Shown piece after piece: positions 51,071 through 59,448 of a stretch of 64,000 nt of DNA (the first letter of the stretch is position 1; each line of letters opens with the position of its first letter). A program made the translations under genes and the position numbers. The DNA lies in contig JADJFT010000001.1 of NCBI GenBank assembly GCA_016708465.1, positions 434,001 through 498,000 of the forward strand. The letters run 5' to 3'. The notes under the pieces are model-generated. The model searched no databases, was not told where the DNA came from, and was given only the letters and a program-made list of their open reading frames with translations. This DNA comes from Rhodanobacteraceae bacterium. Its GTDB lineage: Bacteria > Pseudomonadota > Gammaproteobacteria > Xanthomonadales > Ahniellaceae.

Positions 51071-52225
51071 TCAGCGCTGATCGATGGCGACGTACTCGCG
51101 ATCGTCCGGGCCGATGTAGTTCGCATTCGGGCGGATGATCTTGCCGTCGATGCGCTGTTCGATGACGTGCGCACTCCAGCCGGAAGTGCGTGCGATCACG
51201 AACAATGGTGTGAACATTGGCGTCGGAACGCCCATCATGTGGTAAGCGCTGGCGCTGTACCAGTCAAGGTTCGGAAACATTTTCTTCAAGTCCATCATCA
51301 GCGTTTCGATGCGTTCACTGACATCGAACAGACGCGAATTCCCGCCTTCCGCACACAGGCGCTTCGAGATCGACTTGATGATTGGATTGCGTGGATCGCC
51401 GATTGTGTAGACCGGATGGCCGAAACCGATAATGATTTCCTTGCGCTCCATGCGCGAACGAATATCGACTTCGGCCGCATCAGCGGATCGGTAGCGCGCA
51501 ATGATGTCCATGGCCACTTCGTTCGCACCGCCATGCTTCGGTCCACGCAAAGCACCGATTGCGCCGGTGATCGCGGAATACATGTCCGATCCGGTTCCGG
51601 CAATGACGCGCGCGGTGAACGTGCTGGCATTGAATTCGTGCTCGGCATAGAGGACCAGCGACTGATCGAGCGCGCGCGCGTGCAGTTCGCTCGGCGGCTG
51701 GCCGTGCAACAGATGCAGAAAATGCGCGGCGATCGAATCATCCTCGGTCTCGGTATCAATACGCCGACAGTTGTGACTGAACTGGTACCAATACAGCAGC
51801 ATCGAACCGAAGCACGCCATCAGTCGATCGGCAATATCGCGCGCCTCATTCACTGCATGCGATTCCTTCTCTGGCATCACCGTGCCAAGCACCGAGCAAC
51901 CGGTGCGCATCACGTCCATCGGATGGGTGTTCGCCGGCAGCAGTTCCAACGCGTCTTGCACCTGCGGCGGCAATCCGCGCAGACGTTTCAGCTTGGTCTT
52001 GTACGCCGCCAGCTCCGAACGCGTCGGCAGATGTTCGTGCACGAGCAGGTGTGCGACTTCTTCGAACGTGGCTTTCTCGGCCAGGTCGGCGATGTCGTAG
52101 CCACGATAATGCAGGTCATTGCCGGATCGACCAACCGTGCAGATCGCGGTATTACCCGCAGCAACGCCCGACAGCGCGACAGATTTTTTGGGTTTGAAGG
52201 TGTTAGTGACGACTGGATCGGTCAT
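51071..52225 (-). CDS. prpC: 2-Methylcitrate synthase
   Basis: Condenses propionyl-CoA with oxaloacetate in the methylcitrate cycle. The 384-residue protein has the citrate-synthase catalytic His regions SHNCRRID, GPKHGGANEVAM and IGFGHPVYTIGDPRN. GVAAGNTAICTVGRSGNDLH and YRGYDIADLAEKATFEEVAH near the N-terminus are typical of PrpC rather than hexameric GltA, which also carries a longer N-terminal domain. It follows prpB by 12 bases, which supports PrpC. The frame is intact. Confidence 0.92.
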   Translation of the reverse strand: MTDPVVTNTFKPKKSVALSGVAAGNTAICTVGRSGNDLHYRGYDIADLAEKATFEEVAHLLVHEHLPTRSELAAYKTKLKRLRGLPPQVQDALELLPANTHPMDVMRTGCSVLGTVMPEKESHAVNEARDIADRLMACFGSMLLYWYQFSHNCRRIDTETEDDSIAAHFLHLLHGQPPSELHARALDQSLVLYAEHEFNASTFTARVIAGTGSDMYSAITGAIGALRGPKHGGANEVAMDIIARYRSADAAEVDIRSRMERKEIIIGFGHPVYTIGDPRNPIIKSISKRLCAEGGNSRLFDVSERIETLMMDLKKMFPNLDWYSASAYHMMGVPTPMFTPLFVIARTSGWSAHVIEQRIDGKIIRPNANYIGPDDREYVAIDQR

Positions 52226-52237
52226 GGCGAGTCTCGC

Positions 52238-53113
52238 TTACTTGTTGCTGGCAAACAGCGTATCGAGCTTCTGCTCGTAGCTGTGATAATCGAGAAAGTC
52301 ATAGAGTTCGGCGCGTGTTTGCAGTGCGCCGATGATGTTCTTCTGAGTACCTTCGCGACGCACAACGTCGTAGAAATGCAGTGCTGCCTTGTTCATAGCG
52401 CGATACGCGCCGCAGCAATACAGCGCGATATCGACGCCGCTGTCGCGCAGTTCATCGGTCGTGAAAAATGGCGTCGAACCGAATTCAGTAAGGTTGGCGA
52501 GAATCGGCACTTTCACCGCAGCTTTGACGCGCTGATAGTCGTCCAGCGACCGCATCGCTTCCGGGAACACCATGTCGGCGCCGGCTTCAACGTAAGCACA
52601 AGCACGATCAATGGCGGCATCTAGCCCTTCGACAGCAGCGGCATCGGTGCGGGCCATGATCACGAAGTTCGCATCAGTGCGGGCATCGACCGCCGCCTTG
52701 ATGCGATCGACCATTTCCTCACGACTGACCACTTCCTTGCCTGGTCGATGGCCACAACGTTTCTGCCCGACCTGATCTTCCATATGCAGGCGGCGACGCC
52801 AACGTTGATGAATGCACGCACCGTGCGCGCAATATTGAACGCCCCACCCCATCCAGTATCGATGTCGACCAGCAACGGCAGCTGTGTCGCATCGACAATG
52901 CGCCGTGCATCGATCAATACGTCTTCCATCGTGCTGATGCCGAGGTCCGGAATACCGAGCGAATTCGCCGCGACGCCGCCACCGGAAAGATAAAGCGCCT
53001 GGTAACCAGTGCGCTTGGCCATTAGGCCGGCATAGGCGGTGATCGCACCCATCACCTGCAATGGCTTCTCGCTCGCTAGAGCAGCGGAATCTCGCACCTG
53101 CAGAATTGGACAT
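52238..53113 (-). CDS. prpB: 2-Methylisocitrate lyase (frameshifts)
   Basis: Cleaves 2-methylisocitrate to pyruvate and succinate. The start MSNSAGARFR at 53113 has a GGAG site. Near 53073 the frame breaks, and the restored sequence ALASEKPLQVMGAITAYAGL continues. Metal- and substrate-binding VDIDTGWGGAFNIARTV follows. A second break near 52790 joins NVGVAA to HMEDQVGQKRCGHRPGKEVV, where KRCGH carries the catalytic Cys. Total length is a multiple of three, about 291 residues, normal for PrpB. I infer errors. Confidence 0.92.
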   Translation of the reverse strand: MSNSAGARFRCSSEREAIAGDGCDHRLCRPNGQAHWLPGALSFRWRRRGEFARYSGPRHQHDGRRIDRCTAHCRCDTAAVAGRHRYWMGWGVQYCAHGACIHQRWRRRLHMEDQVGQKRCGHRPGKEVVSREEMVDRIKAAVDARTDANFVIMARTDAAAVEGLDAAIDRACAYVEAGADMVFPEAMRSLDDYQRVKAAVKVPILANLTEFGSTPFFTTDELRDSGVDIALYCCGAYRAMNKAALHFYDVVRREGTQKNIIGALQTRAELYDFLDYHSYEQKLDTLFASNK

Positions 53114-53129
53114 CGTGTTCTCCATGAAG

Positions 53130-53151
53130 GAAGCGGCCCGAAGGCCGCTTC
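53130..53151 (-). promoter_or_regulatory. Stable UUCG hairpin between mdh and prpB
   Basis: On the minus strand GAAGCGGCC and GGCCGCTTC form a perfect 9-bp stem capped by TTCG. No U run follows, so it is a weak or rho-dependent terminator, or an RNA-processing or stability element separating mdh from prpBC. Confidence 0.6.
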
Positions 53152-53158
53152 ATTGGGC

Positions 53159-54142
53159 TTACAGCAGATGTGCGACGCCAGCACGCTCTTCTTCAAGCTC
53201 GGCGAGGGTCTTGTCCATCATCGAGCGGCTGTAGTCGTCGATGACAAGGCCAGTGATACGCGTGTATTCACCATTGGCGCAAGTCACTGGCACGCCGTAC
53301 ATCACGTCCTGCGGGATACCGTAGCTGCCATCGGAAGGCACACCCATGGTGACCCAGTTGCCCTCACTACCGAGCACCCAATTGCGGACATGATCGATTG
53401 CCGCATTCGCGGCCGATGCCGCCGATGACAAACCACGCGCTTCGATGATTGCAGCGCCACCCTTGCCGACTTTCGGGATAAACGTCTCGCGGTTCCAAGT
53501 CTCGTCGTTGATCAGGTCCCTCAGCGACTTACCGCCGGTCGTTGCAAAGCGGTAGTCCGGATACATCGTCGGCGAGTGGTTACCCCAAACAATCAGTTTT
53601 TCGATGTCGGCAACGGCGACGCCCGCCTTCGCGGCGAGCTGGCTCAATGCGCGGTTGTGGTCGAGGCGCAGCATCGCGGTAAAATTCTTTTTCGCCAAAT
53701 CCGGCGCCGACTTCATCGCAATGTAGGCATTGGTATTGGCCGGGTTACCAACCACCAGCACCTTGATGTCACGGTTCGCGGTTTCATTCATGGCGCGGCC
53801 TTGCTCGGTGAAGATCTTGGCGTTTTCGAGCAACAGGTCCTTGCGTTCCATGCCTGGGCCACGCGGGCGGGCACCGACCAAGAGCGCCACATCGGCATCC
53901 TTGAATGCTTCCTTGGGATCAGCCGTACCGACCATGCCGGCGAGCAGCGGGAACGCGCAATCTTCAAGTTCCATCATGCAGCCTTTCAACGCGGCCTGCG
54001 CCTTTTCCATCGGCAGTTCCAACATCTGCAGGATGACCGGCTGGTCCTTGCCAAGCATTTCGCCCGACGCAATGCGATACAGCAGCGAATAACCGATCTG
54101 GCCGGCAGCACCGGTGACGGCAACACGGATGGGCTTCTTCAT
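53159..54142 (-). CDS. mdh: Malate dehydrogenase
   Basis: Oxidises malate to oxaloacetate with NAD+. From ATG 54142 (MKKPIRVAVTGAAGQIGYSL) the protein has 327 residues of the cytoplasmic-type MDH seen in Lysobacterales. NAD motif TGAAGQIGYS is N-terminal; substrate Arg residues lie in VGARPRGPGMERKDLL; catalytic His is in VWGNHSPTMYPDY. An ATG at 54160 would add six residues. It follows the aminotransferase by 42 bases and precedes prpB by 45 bases with a hairpin. The frame is intact. Confidence 0.96.
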   Translation of the reverse strand: MKKPIRVAVTGAAGQIGYSLLYRIASGEMLGKDQPVILQMLELPMEKAQAALKGCMMELEDCAFPLLAGMVGTADPKEAFKDADVALLVGARPRGPGMERKDLLLENAKIFTEQGRAMNETANRDIKVLVVGNPANTNAYIAMKSAPDLAKKNFTAMLRLDHNRALSQLAAKAGVAVADIEKLIVWGNHSPTMYPDYRFATTGGKSLRDLINDETWNRETFIPKVGKGGAAIIEARGLSSAASAANAAIDHVRNWVLGSEGNWVTMGVPSDGSYGIPQDVMYGVPVTCANGEYTRITGLVIDDYSRSMMDKTLAELEEERAGVAHLL

Positions 54143-54184
54143 GGAATCGATTCCTGACATTCAGAGGGGAAGGACGTGGGTAAC

Positions 54185-55385
54185 TCAGGCTATTTCAGCA
54201 AAAAAATCCTGAATGCGCTTGAGACCATCGGGCAATTGCGCAGTCGGGCAGGTGTAACTGATGCGGATAGCACGTGGCTCGCCGAAGGCCGAACCTGGCA
54301 CGCAGGCAACGCCCTTGGTATCAAGCAGCACATTGCAAAAATCGACGTCATTGTCGATGCGCTTGCCGTTGTGCGCCTTGCCAAAGGCGCAAGAAACATC
54401 AGGGAACACGTAGAACGCGCCTTGCGGTTTCGGGCAGTTCACCCCCGGAATTGCAGCGAATGCCGCCATGACTTGGTCGCGCTTGCCTTGAAATTCCCGG
54501 CATTTGGCCTCCGGTACGTCCTGCGGGCCGGAAAATGCGGCGATCGCAGCGGCGTTCACCACCTCGGGCAGGTTCGTGATCGCGTTCGAATTCAGGTTGA
54601 CCAAAGCCTGGGCTGCGGCAGGCGGCGCCGCCGCCATACCGACGCGCCAACCCGGCATGCCATAGGTCTTCGAGATCGAGTCGAGCAGAATCGTACGGTC
54701 ACGCAGTTCCGGCCGTGCCTTCACCAGATGGGCATAACCCAAACCGTCGAAAATCATGCGGTTATAGATGTCGTCCGAAATGATCCAAGTATCCGGCGCG
54801 TCGACCAGCACATCAGCCAGTGCGCGAACCTCAGCATGGTCATAGACCATGCCCGTCGGATTCGACGGATTGTTGAATAGCAGCGCCTTCGGCTTTGACT
54901 TCAAGGCGTCGCGTAACTGGTCTGGCGTCAGCTTGTAGTTCTGTTCGGGGCCGCAATAAAGCAGCGGTCGACTTGGCCGCAAGAATGTCGGCGATATCGA
55001 CATAGCTGGTCCAATACGGTGTCGGAATCAGAATTTCATCGCCTTCATCCAGCAGCGCGTACATGACGTTGTAGAGCACGTGCTTGGCGCCCACGCCAGA
55101 AACGATGTTGCTACGTTCGTAACCGTCGATGCCGCCAGCGCGCAGGTGCTTGAGGAAGGCATCCAGCAACGCATCTGGCCCACGGTTCGAGCCATAGCTT
55201 CCGGAGTCCTTGGCGAGCGCTTCACGTGCCGCGGCATATACATGTTCAGCCGGCAGAAAATTCGGTACGCCAATCGAGAAACTGATGATATCGCGGCCTT
55301 CGGCCTTGAGCTTCTTGGCCTTTTCGGCCACCACCATGATGGCGCTGGGCTTCGCACGGCCGCTGCGTTCGGCTAGCTTCAACAT
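54185..55385 (-). CDS. Pyridoxal-phosphate-dependent aminotransferase, aspartate type (frameshifted)
   Basis: Class I/II aminotransferase, probably aspartate/oxaloacetate-linked. The start MLKLAERSGRAKPSAIMVVA leads into SIGVPNFLPAEHVYAAA and GGIDGYERSNIVSGVGAKHV. Near 54965 the frame breaks, and the C-terminal two thirds continue LLYCGPEQNYKLTPDQLRDA, FNNPSNPTGMVY, and PLP Lys in DSISKTYGMPGWRVGM, with the carboxylate Arg in PRAIRISYTCP. The extent is one base over a multiple of three, about 400 residues. It is the likely first gene of an aminotransferase-mdh-prpB-prpC run, all turning over oxaloacetate. Substrate specificity is inferred from family resemblance only. Confidence 0.85.
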
Positions 55386-55538
55386 CGGTATCCTCTGATG
55401 GATGATGCTCGGATCTGCGCGCAGGCAGGAAACCTGTGAAGGTTAGCATGCGGCGATGCAACTCTTACCCCGGAAGAAAGTCACTTGCGAGATGGAATGC
55501 TTGCTCGAAAATCGAGCCTTGACCCAGTGGAGTCCACC

Positions 55539-56290
55539 ATGAATTCCGTTCCGCCGCCTGCGCTGCGCCTGCTTCGCGTTCTGCTGCTTTTCGGCATCGC
55601 GTTGTCACTCGCAGCATGCAAGTCCACTCATGTACGCACGACTGTTGATTTCAAAGACTCGTTTTCGCTCGATGGCAGAACACTGGTCATGGTCGAGCCG
55701 TCGATCCAGCTTTACCAAATGCAGGCCAGCGGCGTGCTGGAGCCCAAGGCCGAGTGGACGCGCTTGGCACGCAAGTATTTTTCAGTCGCAGTCAGTGACT
55801 TCCTGACCCAGAACAACGCCAAACTGGCACCGGATTACTTTCCGGACGCAAAGTTGCCGTCGGAACATCGCATCCGCCAGGTACTGGCACTGAATTACGC
55901 GGTCATGGGCACGATCTACCAGCACAGCCATCTGCATGTGCCGCTACCGACACGCGGCACAAAGCGTCGCAAGCCGCTGAGCTGGACCGTTGGCCCCGGG
56001 GTTCAGGAGATCCGGAAAGTGACGGGCGCGGACTATATGCTGACGCTCGACATCTTCGACGCCTACACCAGCAAAGGCCGTGCCGCGATGATGGTGTTGG
56101 GGGTCGCATTGCAACTTGGAATTCTGCAGGGTGGCAGTCAACGCGGCATCGCCACGCTGGTCGATCTCGAGACCGGCGATGTCGTTTGGTTCAATGTGAT
56201 GACCGACCAATTAGGCGATCTGCGTGATCAGGAAGGCGCGACCGTAACCGCCCATCGCCTGCCTCAGGGGATTGCCGTTATGAGCCGTAA
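55539..56290 (+). CDS. Lipoprotein of unknown function (frameshift at the C-terminus)
   Basis: The start MNSVPPPALRLLRVLLLFG at 55539 has a GGAG site and a signal peptide with lipobox LSLAACKS, so the mature protein begins at Cys. The remainder contains RTLVMVEPSIQLYQMQASG, VMGTIYQHSHLHVPLP and TLVDLETGDVVWFNVMTDQL. The last reads like a periplasmic or outer-membrane lipoprotein of an assembly or CsgG-like type, but I cannot assign it. Near 56264 the frame runs on into the next gene; another frame ends CRYEP at TAA 56288-56290, overlapping the M48 start. The extent is two bases over a multiple of three, about 250 residues. Confidence 0.65.
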
Positions 56291-57475
56291 ACCCAAACTG
56301 TTAGCGTGGATCGCCGTTGCCGCACTGTTGGCGGGCTGCGCGTCGCAGCAACCGCTGCGCGACATGGCCCCCGGTGAGCGCCCGCCCGAGGACACCGACG
56401 AAGCCGGTCTCTGGATGGCGTTAGATGAATCGGAAATGGCGTTGCAGCGCTCACCATTGCTGATCCGCGATGCCGGCCTCAATGCGTACGTCAAGAAACT
56501 GGTCTGCGACCTTGCCGGCGAGTACTGCCGCGATATTCGCGTCTATATCATTCGCCGTCCGTACTTCAATGCCAGCATGGCGCCGAACGGCGTGATGCAA
56601 GTGTGGACTGGCGCACTGCTGCGCCCGAGAACGAGGCGCAACTTGGCTTTGTTCTGGGCCACGAAATCGGGCATTTCCTGCACCAGCACTCGATCAAGCA
56701 GTGGCGCCGCACCAAAGACATCATGAACGCGCTCAGCATTCTGCAACTGGTCGCCGCTTCAGCGGGTACCCGCGATGCCTATGACATTTTCGATGTCTCG
56801 CAGTTAGTGGCGTACGCATCCCTGTACAAATACAGCCGCGACGCTGAGCGCGAGTCCGACACCGAGGGTTTCGAGCGTGCCGTAAAACTTGGCTATCGGG
56901 CCGACCAAGGCGCATTGCTATGGCAAGGGCTCCTGGCCGAGGACAATGCCCGAGATCGCAACAAACCATCCGGCATCTTCGCCACTCACCCAGCCACCGA
57001 AGAACGCATGACCACGCTGCGTGAAGCCGCCGAAGCATTCGCGAATGCGGGGTCGCGCACCGGCGAAGAAGGCTACCGGTCGGCAACGGAACCGTTTTTT
57101 GCCAGCTGGCTTGACGATGAAATGGGACGCCGACACTACCCGCAGACCATCGTGTTGCTGGACCGGCTGCAGGAACGCGCAACCGGCTCGCACTTGGCAT
57201 GGGTCGACTACTACCGCGGCGAACTCTTCCGCAAGCGCCGTGCCGGTGGCGACGACAAACGCGCGATCGATGCCTACCGCGCCGCCATGCGCATTTCAGG
57301 CTACCCGCCGATTGCACACCGCGACCTTGGCTATATGTACCGAACCATCCAGCAACCTGCGCTTGCGGCCAGCGAATGGCGGGAGTACTTGAAGTTGAAA
57401 CCGGATGCCGCAGACCGTGCAACTGTCAAACACTATCTTGCGGAAGCGACCGGAGCAGCACATGCGAATCAATGA
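56280..57475 (+). CDS. M48 family metallopeptidase lipoprotein (frameshifted)
   Basis: Membrane-attached zinc protease of the BepA/LoiP type, probably envelope quality control. The start MSRKPKLLAWIAVAALLAGC carries a lipobox (LLAGCASQ). IYIIRRPYFNASMAPNGVMQ-like sequence (VYIIRRPYFNASMAPNGVMQ) precedes the zinc motif in FVLGHEIGHFLHQH; the third ligand region is YSRDAERESDTEGFERAV. The C-terminal about 150 residues are TPR-like (IAHRDLGYMYRTIQQPALAA). Near 56626 the frame breaks between WTGALLRP and ENEAQLGFVLGH. The extent is two bases over a multiple of three, about 398 residues. It overlaps both flanking lipoprotein genes. Confidence 0.88.
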
Positions 57476-58056
57476 GCGATGGGCCGTCCGTATCCTTGCC
57501 GCAGGACTGATCATGCTGGTCAGCGCGTGCGGTGGCCCGCCAGGCATCGTGCGACCAAACGAGCCGACGCGAGTGACGCGCATCTACACCGCCACGTCGC
57601 CGATCGAGTGGGCGCGTTACAAGTCCTTTAACGCCGAGTTATGGACGATCGACGGCACCGCGTTGAACCGCATTTTGTGGCTGACCAACATTCGCGACAA
57701 GTACCACGTGTTTGGATCCAGCAGAGCGACCAAGCGCCGACCCGATGGGCCGTTTTATCGAACCGGCATGGATGCCGGAGAAATCGAATCCGTATTGCGC
57801 GACGGCATTACCGGCATGGGCGTGGCCAACGTGAAAACCACGAATCTGCAACCGGTGACGATCGGCAACCTTACCGCTTTTCGGTTCGATGTCAGCTTCG
57901 ACGTTGGTAACGGCTTGCACTATCTCGGCAATCTGACCTTTTTCGAACGACGCAAAAAACTGAATCTGATCTGGTATTCAGCACCAGCCGAGTACTACCA
58001 CCCGGGATTCGCACGCGGTCGATCAACTACTGGCCGACCTGCAAATCCGTGAGTGA
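57462..58056 (+). CDS. Lipoprotein of unknown function (frameshift at the C-terminus)
   Basis: Not recognised. The start MRINERWAVRILAAGLIMLV at 57462 overlaps the M48 stop by 14 bases and gives a lipobox VSACGG. Conserved-looking text is WARYKSFNAELWTIDGTALN, DAGEIESVLRDGITGMGVAN and VTIGNLTAFRFDVSFDVG. Near 58012 the frame breaks; the alternative end HAVDQLLADLQIRE stops at TGA 58054-58056. The extent is one base over a multiple of three, about 198 residues. Coupling with the M48 gene suggests a shared envelope role. Confidence 0.7.
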
Positions 58057-58062
58057 CGACAA

Positions 58063-58090
58063 CGACCGGGACGCACCTGCGGCCCGGTCG
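58063..58090. terminator. Hairpin between convergent genes (lipoprotein and cyclophilin)
   Basis: CGACCGGG (58063-58070) and CCCGGTCG (58083-58090) form an 8-bp stem with a 12-base loop in the 43 bases between the two stops. No U run is present. A terminator role is inferred from position. Confidence 0.5.
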
Positions 58091-58099
58091 CCATCAAAC

Positions 58100-58618
58100 T
58101 CAACGCTGGTCGAGGATCGCGTTCCACGCGTCGAGCTGCGCACGCGCCTTGTCGAACAGTGCGCTGTAGTCGCCTTCGATGGTGATCGACGTAATCGTGT
58201 CGCCTTGGCGCACAGCGTCGACCAGCACCTGATCAGCAGCGCCGACAATTTTGCCGAACACAGTGTGCTTGCCATCGAGCCACGGTGTCGCGATGTGGGT
58301 GATGAAGAATTGGCTGCCATTCGTACCCTTGCCGCCGAACGAGCCAGCATTGGCCATCGACAGCGTGCCCTTGTCATGGCGAAGTGCAGGCACAATTTCG
58401 TCGTCGAACTTATAACCGGGGCCGCCGCGACCGCTTCCCTCCGGGCAACCACCCTGGATCATGAAGTCGGGGATCACACGATGAAAGCTCAGTCCGTCGT
58501 AGTACTTGCGACGCGCAAGATTGACGAAATTCGCGACCGTATTCGGCGCTTGATCGGCAAACAGATCCAGATGGATGGTGCCGCGAACGAGATTGATGTG
58601 GGCTTTGAGATTGAACAT
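58100..58618 (-). CDS. ppiB: Peptidyl-prolyl cis-trans isomerase, cyclophilin type
   Basis: Catalyses proline isomerisation. The 172-residue protein has SFHRVIPDFMIQGGCPEGSG, GTLSMANAGSFGGKGTNGSQ and FFITHIATPWLDGKHTVFGK, the cyclophilin active-site strands. No signal peptide is visible, so it is cytoplasmic (PpiB-like). It lies 26 bases after the lysoplasmalogenase-like gene on the same strand. The frame is intact. Confidence 0.92.
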   Translation of the reverse strand: MFNLKAHINLVRGTIHLDLFADQAPNTVANFVNLARRKYYDGLSFHRVIPDFMIQGGCPEGSGRGGPGYKFDDEIVPALRHDKGTLSMANAGSFGGKGTNGSQFFITHIATPWLDGKHTVFGKIVGAADQVLVDAVRQGDTITSITIEGDYSALFDKARAQLDAWNAILDQR

Positions 58619-58644
58619 GACGCGCTCCTAGTTCGGGGCGCGCA

Positions 58645-59304
58645 TCATAGCCGCGACGCGGTCTGCGCACGATGCTCGACCGCCGACGCGGCAATGCCCC
58701 ACTGCCCGAACCAATACAACAGGATGTTGACGTAGCGCAGTGCCGGATCAGGGGCGACAAAGCGGTTCCACGCCAAGACTGCATCGCTGGCGACAAATAA
58801 GGCCGCCCCGAGCAACGCCCAGCGACCGGCCCGGTCCAACCGCGACAAAGCACCTGCCCGCCACAACATCGCGCCGATCACGCCGGCGTAGACAGACACC
58901 GGCAAGCTCATCGGTCCAAGCTCGCCGAAACGATTCAGCGTAAACAACATGCTCGCGACCAACAGCAAGGCGACGGCCAACCAGCCCGCGGCAAACGCGC
59001 ACGAGCGTCCGAAATATCCGGCGACATAGGCCAGATGCGCACATAGAAAGGCGACTAGACCGAGAATGAAGCGATCTTGCGGTAACGCCAATAGCGCGTC
59101 GCCGAGCAACGACAGGACCAAACCAAGACCGATCCACCAGCGATAACGCCCAGGCTCGCTTGCGACACGCAACCAGTCCAGCGCTGCGGCCACCGGCACG
59201 AGTTTGAGCAACAACAGCGCGCGCCAATCAAGCCCACTCGCGATTCCAGCGCAGAACATCAGGGCAGCAAGTACGGCGATCTGGGCGCGGGCGGTCGATT
59301 TCAT
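58645..59304 (-). CDS. Lysoplasmalogenase-like membrane protein, YhhN family
   Basis: YhhN/TMEM86 family integral membrane protein; animal members hydrolyse lysoplasmalogens, bacterial roles are less certain. The 219-residue protein has about eight hydrophobic helices. Family features include LKLVPVAAALDWLR near the N-terminus, GLVLSLLGDALLALPQDRF, and the C-terminal GAALFVASDAVLAWNRF and YWFGQWGIA. It is divergent from typA across 144 bases. Confidence 0.87.
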   Translation of the reverse strand: MKSTARAQIAVLAALMFCAGIASGLDWRALLLLKLVPVAAALDWLRVASEPGRYRWWIGLGLVLSLLGDALLALPQDRFILGLVAFLCAHLAYVAGYFGRSCAFAAGWLAVALLLVASMLFTLNRFGELGPMSLPVSVYAGVIGAMLWRAGALSRLDRAGRWALLGAALFVASDAVLAWNRFVAPDPALRYVNILLYWFGQWGIAASAVEHRAQTASRL

Positions 59305-59365
59305 CGCTGGATCATGCCTGAATGACCGGTTTCAAGTTCGAGCATTCATGGCGCCGGGGCTCGGC

Positions 59366-59371
59366 TATACT
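59366..59371 (+). promoter_or_regulatory. Putative -10 box of the typA promoter
   Basis: GGCTATACT contains TATACT, a five-of-six match to TATAAT, 77 bases before the typA start and in the divergent gap with the YhhN gene. No strong -35 box is visible 16-18 bases upstream. Confidence 0.4.
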
Positions 59372-59448
59372 CCGCCACCTTTCGGCGCCCAGCGCCTCTC
59401 GATTCCCCTTACCAACCACCGGCACCCCGCGTCCGGAACGGATTACCG

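Noticed and set aside
51167..52624. A 485-codon plus-strand open frame across prpC and prpB
   Set aside because: It is antisense to two well-conserved enzymes, has no recognisable domain or ribosome site, and is explained by high GC and codon bias of the real genes.
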